From contig NZ_QSIL01000007.1 in assembly GCF_003469185.1 (NCBI RefSeq), positions 62,382-126,381 on the forward strand: 64,000 nucleotides of DNA, given 5' to 3'. Source of the stretch: Collinsella sp. AM34-10 (GTDB lineage: Bacteria; Actinomycetota; Coriobacteriia; Coriobacteriales; Coriobacteriaceae). Below are positions 59,786 through 64,000 of this stretch, in pieces (the stretch's first letter is position 1; each line of letters begins with the position of its first letter). Below the pieces are notes generated by a model that had not been told where the DNA came from, ran no database searches, and saw only the letters and a list, made by a program, of their open reading frames with translations. The position numbers and the translations under genes are program-made.

Positions 59786-59930
59786 GCATCGGTTGCCAGC
59801 TCATGTCGACGACAAGTGCAGTAGCATTATGCCGGGGCGCGACGCCGACACTGTCGTGTTCAATCCCGACCTTACCCTGGTCGAGACGCATGTGGGTGGC
59901 AACAGCGTCGGTAATGCGTTTGCCGAGTAG
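59786..59930 (+). pseudogene. 3' remnant of a second nagA
   Basis: In the frame ending TAG at 59928-59930 the DNA reads RLPAHVDDKCSSIMPGRDAD, then TVVFNPDLTLVETHVGGNSV and GNAFAE, matching the nagA C-terminus (IEDKCGSIMPGRDADFVVF, LTLVETYVGGQSVGNAF) over about 40 residues. No start, no N-terminal part and no RBS. The rest of the gene has been deleted between the kinase stop and this point. Confidence 0.85.
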
Positions 59931-59962
59931 CCGCCAAAGAAACGATCCGAGAGGGGATTTAG

Positions 59963-60436
59963 ATGATTTACGGTGCATTGGGCGATATCGAGGAGTACCG
60001 TGGAATGCTCAAGGGCCTCGACGTGCTGATCGACTGGCTCGAGGAGAACGATCCGGCGAAGCTCGAGGTCGGCAGCCATCCGATTCTGGGCGACAAGGTC
60101 TTTGCGAACGTCATGGCTCCCACGACGCGTCCCGAAGCCGAGGCTCACTATGAGACGCATCAGCGCTATCACGACCTGCAGATCGACGTCGAGGGTCGCG
60201 AGGCCTTTAAGGTTGCCACGGGCAGCCTGACGCTGGTTCAGGAGTTTGACGAGAAGGACGACTACGATCTGGTCGATTCCGACGCCTCGATCGCCGGCGA
60301 TCTTGCTGACGACAAGTTTGCGCTGTTTGTTGCCGGCGAGCCTCACATGCCCACGCTCGAGTTTCCGGGCGATGGCGCACAGCCGGTCAAAAAGATTTGC
60401 TTTAAGCTGCTTGCAGATGCTTACTGGGAGGAGTAG
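59963..60436 (+). CDS. YhcH/YjgK/YiaL-family protein
   Basis: 157 aa single-domain cupin-like protein. MIYGALGDIEEY start, YETHQRYHDLQIDVEG (metal-binding His/Asp/Gln; family hallmark), FALFVAGEPHMP (His), and KKICFKL. These proteins accompany sialic-acid and amino-sugar genes and may act as anomerases or lyase-like enzymes. Context supports an amino-sugar role. RBS GAGAGGGG. Followed by a terminator. Confidence 0.88.
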   Translation: MIYGALGDIEEYRGMLKGLDVLIDWLEENDPAKLEVGSHPILGDKVFANVMAPTTRPEAEAHYETHQRYHDLQIDVEGREAFKVATGSLTLVQEFDEKDDYDLVDSDASIAGDLADDKFALFVAGEPHMPTLEFPGDGAQPVKKICFKLLADAYWEE

Positions 60437-60494
60437 CGAGCTACTCGGCTGAGTTGTTCGTATGCTGGCGTGATTCCATTGAGGGGCGCGCTTG

Positions 60495-60546
60495 AGCCCC
60501 GTTAATCGCGGTTCCCTTGGGGATTGCGGTTGGCGGGGCTTTTTGT
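60495..60546 (+). terminator. Terminator after the YhcH gene
   Basis: AGCCCCG (60495-60501) pairs with CGGGGCT (60534-60540), then TTTTT; the inner 32 nt can also fold. Confidence 0.7.
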
Positions 60547-60604
60547 TGAGTAGGGGAGTTGCCGGCGGCGTTGTGCTTGGATTGGCGGATATGCGCCCGA
60601 AATT

Positions 60605-60633
60605 GGCAACAAAAAAGCCGCCCGAAGGCGGCT
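60605..60633 (-). terminator. Terminator of tRNA-Thr
   Basis: On the minus strand AGCCGCC-TTCG-GGCGGCT then TTTTTTG, 12 nt after the tRNA 3' end. Confidence 0.9.
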
Positions 60634-60644
60634 ATCTTGTGCAA

Positions 60645-60720
60645 TGGAGCCAGCGACCGGGCTCGAACCGGTGACCCCCGCTTTACGAGAGCGGTGCTCT
60701 ACCAACTGAGCTACGCTGGC
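60645..60720 (-). tRNA. tRNA-Thr, anticodon CGT
   Basis: 76 nt with encoded CCA. Acceptor GCCAGCG/CGCTGGC, D-arm with AGTTGGTAGA, anticodon stem CCGCT/AGCGG with loop CTCGTAA (anticodon CGT, reads ACG), T-arm ACCGG-TTCGAGC-CCGGT, discriminator T then CCA. Own terminator downstream. Confidence 0.97.
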
Positions 60721-60877
60721 GGCCATATGGTGACGCAACTGAGGCGTCAACGGCTGTCTATGATACGGGACATCGCAAATCCGCGCAAGTGTTCTGACGG
60801 CTTTTCTCACTTTAAATGCACTAATATTGGAGACGCGATGTCTTGCTCTTACGGGTCTCAAACAGAATGGGGCAGCG

Positions 60878-61360
60878 ATGACTCAACCCAAGATTCTTCT
60901 CGCACGCATCGACGACCGTTTCATTTACGGACAAGACGTTGAGCTGTGGAACGAAGCCGTGGGTTCCAACCTTGTCCTAATCGTCAACGATGAGATCGCG
61001 GCAGATTCGCGCCAATGGGCACCCATGAGGGTGGCGGCGCCAGAAGGCGTTTGGACGCGGTTTTTCTCGGTGCAAAGGACCATCGACGTCATTCATACCG
61101 CAACGCCTCGCCAATTGATTCTGATCATGGTGGCCTCACCCTCCGATGCGCTCGCGCTGGTTAAGGGCGGTGTGCCGATCACCAAGATCAGCATTGGTCA
61201 TATGCAGGCAGGGGAGGGCAAGCGTCCCGCAACGCCCGCAGTTGCCGTAGACGACACAGACGTCGCTGTTCTCAGAGAGCTGCAAAAGCTCGGCATAGAA
61301 CTAGAAATCCGCTATCTCCCCAGTTCCGCCCCCGACCCCATCGGCAATCTGTTCAACTGA
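60878..61360 (+). CDS. PTS mannose-family EIIB paralogue lacking the active-site His
   Basis: 160 aa from ATG 60878. It aligns without gaps to the EIIB at 51142 at both ends: LLARIDDRFIYGQDVELW against LLTRIDNRLVHGQVATQW, so the phospho-His17 is Tyr17. The body is conserved: VNDEIAADS, FFSVQRTIDVIHTATPRQ, LALVKGGVPITKISIGHMQ, LQKLGIELEIRYLPS. No EIIA, C or D gene is next to it. It cannot transfer phosphate in the usual way; a regulatory or EIICD-binding role is possible. RBS is weak (GGGGC). It follows tRNA-Thr on the opposite strand. Confidence 0.85.
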   Translation: MTQPKILLARIDDRFIYGQDVELWNEAVGSNLVLIVNDEIAADSRQWAPMRVAAPEGVWTRFFSVQRTIDVIHTATPRQLILIMVASPSDALALVKGGVPITKISIGHMQAGEGKRPATPAVAVDDTDVAVLRELQKLGIELEIRYLPSSAPDPIGNLFN

Positions 61361-61390
61361 TCCCTTGGGGACGGAGGAAAACGGATCATT
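61358..61390. repeat. GGGGAC-core foot-hairpin repeat (26 bp identical to 2732-2757)
   Basis: Foot TGATCC (61358-61363), core CTTGGGGACGGAGGAAAAC, foot GGATCA (61383-61388). It overlaps the stop codon of the EIIB-like gene. Confidence 0.8.
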
Positions 61391-61425
61391 TTGCCTTCGT
61401 AGGGGATCTGTGTGGCGCTGTCCGC

Positions 61426-61579
61426 CAAAACTATGCCGGTTTACTACGATGAATTGCTTATCGCCGAGCATGCCAAATTTGCAGAGAATAAAACCGCAGG
61501 TAGACGAGTTGCTAATTTTTTATAAACCAGCGCGTGGTCGGACATAGTGGGTTCATCGTAGTAATTCGGCATAGTTTTG
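61426..61579. mobile_element. MITE-like element with 28-bp inverted ends
   Basis: Arms 61426-61453 (CAAAACTATGCCGG...) and 61552-61579 are reverse complements with 2 mismatches in 28. The 98-bp interior is AT-rich and has no gene. The left flank TAGGGGATCTGTGT resembles that of the 41468 element. Confidence 0.65.
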
Positions 61580-61686
61580 TTATGTCACCAATTCGGTGGC
61601 ATCGAAAAGAAGGATTTAGGCATGAAGCAGCGCCCGTTGGCGGTGGTGCCGGCGGGCGTTGCTGTGCGAGATGTCGCGTTGTGGGC

Positions 61687-62739
61687 CTAGTGCCTCATAA
61701 AGTGGTATTCGATCATATTGCTGTAGGGGTGACCCGGACCCACAATGCCCTGCGGGAACAGCGGCTGGTGCGGCGTGTCGGGGTACATCTCGGCCTCGAG
61801 GGCAAAGCCGGCGCCCCAGCCATAGTTGGCATCGTCCTTGGCGTGCTCGTCGCCCAGCCAGTTGCCGGTGTAGAGTTGCACGCCCGGGGCGGTGGTGTAG
61901 TAGTCCAGCTCACGACCGGTCCACATCTCCTCGACATGTAGGGCGCGACGCAGGTTGCGGCCGTACTGATAGCCATCGATGCACAGGCAGTGATCGTAGC
62001 CACGGGCCTGCTTAATCTGCGGGTCGTCGGCCTCCATGCCGGGTGCGACGGGGCGCAGCTCGCGAAAGTCAAACGGTGTTCCCTCGACCGGAGCGATTTC
62101 GCCGGTGGGGATGTTCTGCTCGTTAATGGGCAAGTAGTGGGCAGCGTTGGCGATAAAGAAGTGCTCACAGTCCATGCCGGCGTTATGGCCGGCAAGGTTA
62201 AAGTACGTGTGGTTGGTCATGGACACGTAGGTGGCGCGGTCGCTCTCGCAACCATACTCGATGCGGAAGACGCCGGTGCGCGTAACGGTAAACACAGCCG
62301 TAAAGATTCGGTTGCCGGGCAGGCTCAGCTCGCCATCCTTAAGCGAGGTGGTCATGCGCACGGCGTTGTGAGTCTCGTCGAGCTCAACGTCCCATACGCG
62401 CTTGTGCAGACCATGCTCAAGATCGCTGTGCAGGTTGTTGACGCCTTCGTTGGCCGGCATGTGCCAGTCCGTGCCGTCGATGGTGATCGTGGCGCCCGCG
62501 GTGCGGTTTGCCACGGGGCCGATGGTCGCGCCAAAGCAGGCGGGGTTGTCAAAGTAATCCTCGAGCTTATCGAAGCCCAGCACCACATCGCGCACGTTGC
62601 CGGGAATATCGGGCACATCGATACCCAGCACGGTGGCGCCATAGTCCATAATGCGAACGCAGATCTCGGGCCCGTTGAGGGTATAACGATGAACGGAGGT
62701 GCCGCACGGCGCGGTGCCGAAAAGCTCGGAAGTGATCAT
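61687..62739 (-). CDS. galM: Aldose 1-epimerase (galactose mutarotase)
   Basis: 350 aa from ATG 62739 (TAGGAA upstream). Interconverts alpha and beta anomers of galactose/glucose. VANRTAGATITIDG, LHSDLEHGLHKRVW, MTNHTYFNLAGH (catalytic His), GYDHCLCIDG and the C-terminal GFALEAEMYPDTPHQ (catalytic Glu). Full length. Divergent from the DeoR regulator, which may control it. Confidence 0.94.
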   Translation of the reverse strand: MITSELFGTAPCGTSVHRYTLNGPEICVRIMDYGATVLGIDVPDIPGNVRDVVLGFDKLEDYFDNPACFGATIGPVANRTAGATITIDGTDWHMPANEGVNNLHSDLEHGLHKRVWDVELDETHNAVRMTTSLKDGELSLPGNRIFTAVFTVTRTGVFRIEYGCESDRATYVSMTNHTYFNLAGHNAGMDCEHFFIANAAHYLPINEQNIPTGEIAPVEGTPFDFRELRPVAPGMEADDPQIKQARGYDHCLCIDGYQYGRNLRRALHVEEMWTGRELDYYTTAPGVQLYTGNWLGDEHAKDDANYGWGAGFALEAEMYPDTPHQPLFPQGIVGPGHPYSNMIEYHFMRH

Positions 62740-62887
62740 TTGGTTCCTAACATCGAGGTATTTCGGACAAACTGTAGCGCGAACAGGTGAGATTATCACT
62801 ACACCCCACTAAAGCAGGGGGTATTTTTCTCAAAAAAGTGATGATTGGAGCTGTGCGGGTGTTCATTTTTGACGCGCACGAGTCTGA

Positions 62888-62893
62888 TACAAT
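62888..62893 (+). promoter_or_regulatory. -10 element upstream of the DeoR gene
   Basis: TACAAT with TTTTTG 16 bp upstream, in the AT-rich 206-bp divergent region galM/deoR. Confidence 0.45.
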
Positions 62894-62945
62894 TTGTTCG
62901 TTACTGTTTGAATGATATGCGCGCAAAGAACGGCGAGGATTCATC

Positions 62946-63710
62946 GTGATTAAGGCAGAGCGACAGGATAAGGTTCGTCAGCTGCTCGAAGAGCAGGGCA
63001 CGGTTTCGGTCAAGGAGATTTCGGATGCGCTGGGCGTTTCGGATATGACGATTCGCCGCGACCTCGAAGAACTTGCGAGCCTGGGCGAGATCGAGCGCGT
63101 GCACGGTGGCGCCCGTAGCGCACAGGGACGTCCCCATGCCATGTTGCGCCATGAGTATTCGCACAGCGAAAAGCGCACTAAGCATGCCGAGGAAAAGCTG
63201 CAGATTGCGCGCCGTGCTGTGGAGCTTATCGAGGAGGGCTCGACCATCTTTTTGGGTACGGGCACTACGGTGGAACAGATGGCCTCGATGCTGCCGGCGT
63301 GTCGCCTGCGCATTGTGACCAACTCGCTTTCGGTGTTTAACCTGCTCGAGGCGCGCGAAGACTGCGACCTGTGCCTCGTGGGCGGTATGTACCGTCGCCG
63401 CACCGCCGCTTTTGTGGGACCAACGGCCGAGGATACCCTGCGTGCGTTGGGCATCGACGCGGCGTTTATCGGCGCCAACGGCATTCTGGATGGCAACGTA
63501 TCTACGTCCAACATGGACGAGGGCCGTATCCAGCAGCTCGCCTTTAGCAAGGCCGACTCACGCTATCTGATCGCCGATTCCAGCAAGATCGGCAAGCGCG
63601 ACTTCTACACCTTCTGTCGCTTGGACAGCCTGGATGCCGTGGTGTGCGAACCGGGTATCGCCGCCGAGAATCGTGCCGCCATCGAGGAACACACGCAGGT
63701 CATCTGCTAG
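62946..63710 (+). CDS. DeoR/GlpR-family regulator (LacR-like)
   Basis: 254 aa, GTG start at 62946 with GAGGA upstream. N-terminal HTH (~5-57): RQDKVRQLLEEQGTVSVKEI and SDMTIRRDLEELASLGEIER (typical MTIRRDL). C-terminal sugar-phosphate-binding domain: IFLGTGTTVEQMA, LVGGMYRRRTAAFVGP, LIADSSKIGKRDF. Between galM and a GH1 gene, a lactose/galactose regulator is the best guess; inducer would be a phosphorylated sugar such as tagatose-6-P. Confidence 0.92.
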   Translation: MIKAERQDKVRQLLEEQGTVSVKEISDALGVSDMTIRRDLEELASLGEIERVHGGARSAQGRPHAMLRHEYSHSEKRTKHAEEKLQIARRAVELIEEGSTIFLGTGTTVEQMASMLPACRLRIVTNSLSVFNLLEAREDCDLCLVGGMYRRRTAAFVGPTAEDTLRALGIDAAFIGANGILDGNVSTSNMDEGRIQQLAFSKADSRYLIADSSKIGKRDFYTFCRLDSLDAVVCEPGIAAENRAAIEEHTQVIC

Positions 63711-63716
63711 CTTAGG

Positions 63717-63819
63717 TATTACAGATCTAGATATTTCGAACCGGGTGCCCCCGTTCATCTCAATCTGTAACAATTGGGGCCGAAAATCCCTGCTAGATGT
63801 TACAAATCGAGACAAACGG
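63717..63819. repeat. Three copies of a TGTTACAGAT-type repeat
   Basis: TATTACAGATCTAGAT (63717 on, direct), CCGTTCATCTCAATCTGTAACA region (63751-63772, inverse of TGTTACAGATTGAGAT...) and TGTTACAAATCGAGAC (63798-63819, direct). Copies 2 and 3 align over 22 bp. Could be operators or repeat units. Confidence 0.55.
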
Positions 63820-63840
63820 CCTGCTCGGGTCGAGCCAAAA

Positions 63841-63883
63841 CAAAAAAGCCGCATGCGAACCCGTGGAGGGATTCGCATGCGGC
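63841..63883 (-). terminator. Terminator of the GH1 gene at the right edge
   Basis: GCCGCATGCGAA (63848-63859) pairs with TTCGCATGCGGC (63872-63883); T-run TTTTTTG is on the minus strand. Confidence 0.88.
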
Positions 63884-63906
63884 CGACAGGGGGTATGCGG
63901 CTTGAA

Positions 63907-64000
<94 letters not shown>

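Noticed and set aside
2732-61390. CRISPR array
   Set aside because: The repeats are dispersed, differ in their feet and lack regular spacers; there are no cas genes.
61622-61690. 22-codon frame MKQRPLAVVPAGVAVRDVALWA with AAGGAT upstream
   Set aside because: Too short, no homology, stop overlaps the galM stop; kept only as a note.

Overview
The window reads as chromosomal DNA of a high-GC Gram-positive gut anaerobe, most likely a Coriobacteriia member close to Collinsella. This rests on GC-rich codon use, strong AGGAGG-type ribosome sites, many PTS sugar loci, long disordered Ala/Glu/Lys tails on housekeeping proteins, long HPF, RicT and PcrA with a tudor-like tail. The genus is an inference; no rRNA is present. 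There is no phage, transposase gene or CRISPR array.

Layout. 1-7.5 kb: two calcineurin-like phosphoesterases, gluQ, a DUF2207 membrane protein, an acetyltransferase and purH. 7.7-14 kb: an unknown protein, a Bce-like two-component pair, a hipBA module with three operators spaced exactly 39 bp apart, a universal stress protein and uppP. 14.3-25.5 kb: pcrA, manA, then a beta-glucoside locus (GntR regulator, GH1 phospho-beta-glucosidase, lactose/cellobiose-type PTS C-B-A), glucokinase and Mn-pyrophosphatase. 25.7-34.6 kb: nhaA behind a terminator-like leader, an aminotransferase, a STAS protein, then tatB/A-tatC-hypA-hypB-topA. 34.7-41.4 kb: a zinc-ribbon membrane protein, tmk-holB-ricT, comF and a nuclease-like protein. 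41.4-49.8 kb: a MITE-like element, a strongly structured RNA candidate between comF and hpf, a solute-binding lipoprotein, hpf, degV, a dehydrogenase with a His/Cys-rich tail, an NAD-type isocitrate dehydrogenase and a membrane-anchored protein.

49.8-60.4 kb is an amino-sugar (GalNAc-type) catabolic region: a mannose-family PTS (EIIA, YajC-like, EIIB, EIIC, EIID), a GntR regulator, agaS, nagA, a flavodoxin, an epimerase and a tagatose-6-phosphate-kinase-like gene, then the 3' remnant of a second nagA and a YhcH protein. The implied route is uptake as a 6-phosphate, deacetylation by NagA, deamination/isomerisation by AgaS and phosphorylation by the LacC-like kinase; the aldolase is not in the window. 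60.6-64 kb: tRNA-Thr(CGT), an orphan PTS EIIB paralogue whose active-site His is Tyr, galM, a DeoR-family regulator and the 3' end of a GH1 gene.

Non-coding DNA is the least ordinary part. About a dozen intergenic hairpins share a GGGGAC-type core but carry different self-complementary feet; three ~90-130 nt hairpins sit at gene ends; two MITE-like elements have 28-bp inverted ends; and the 41.84-42.16 kb transcript candidate has the genomic position of the raiA-motif RNA.
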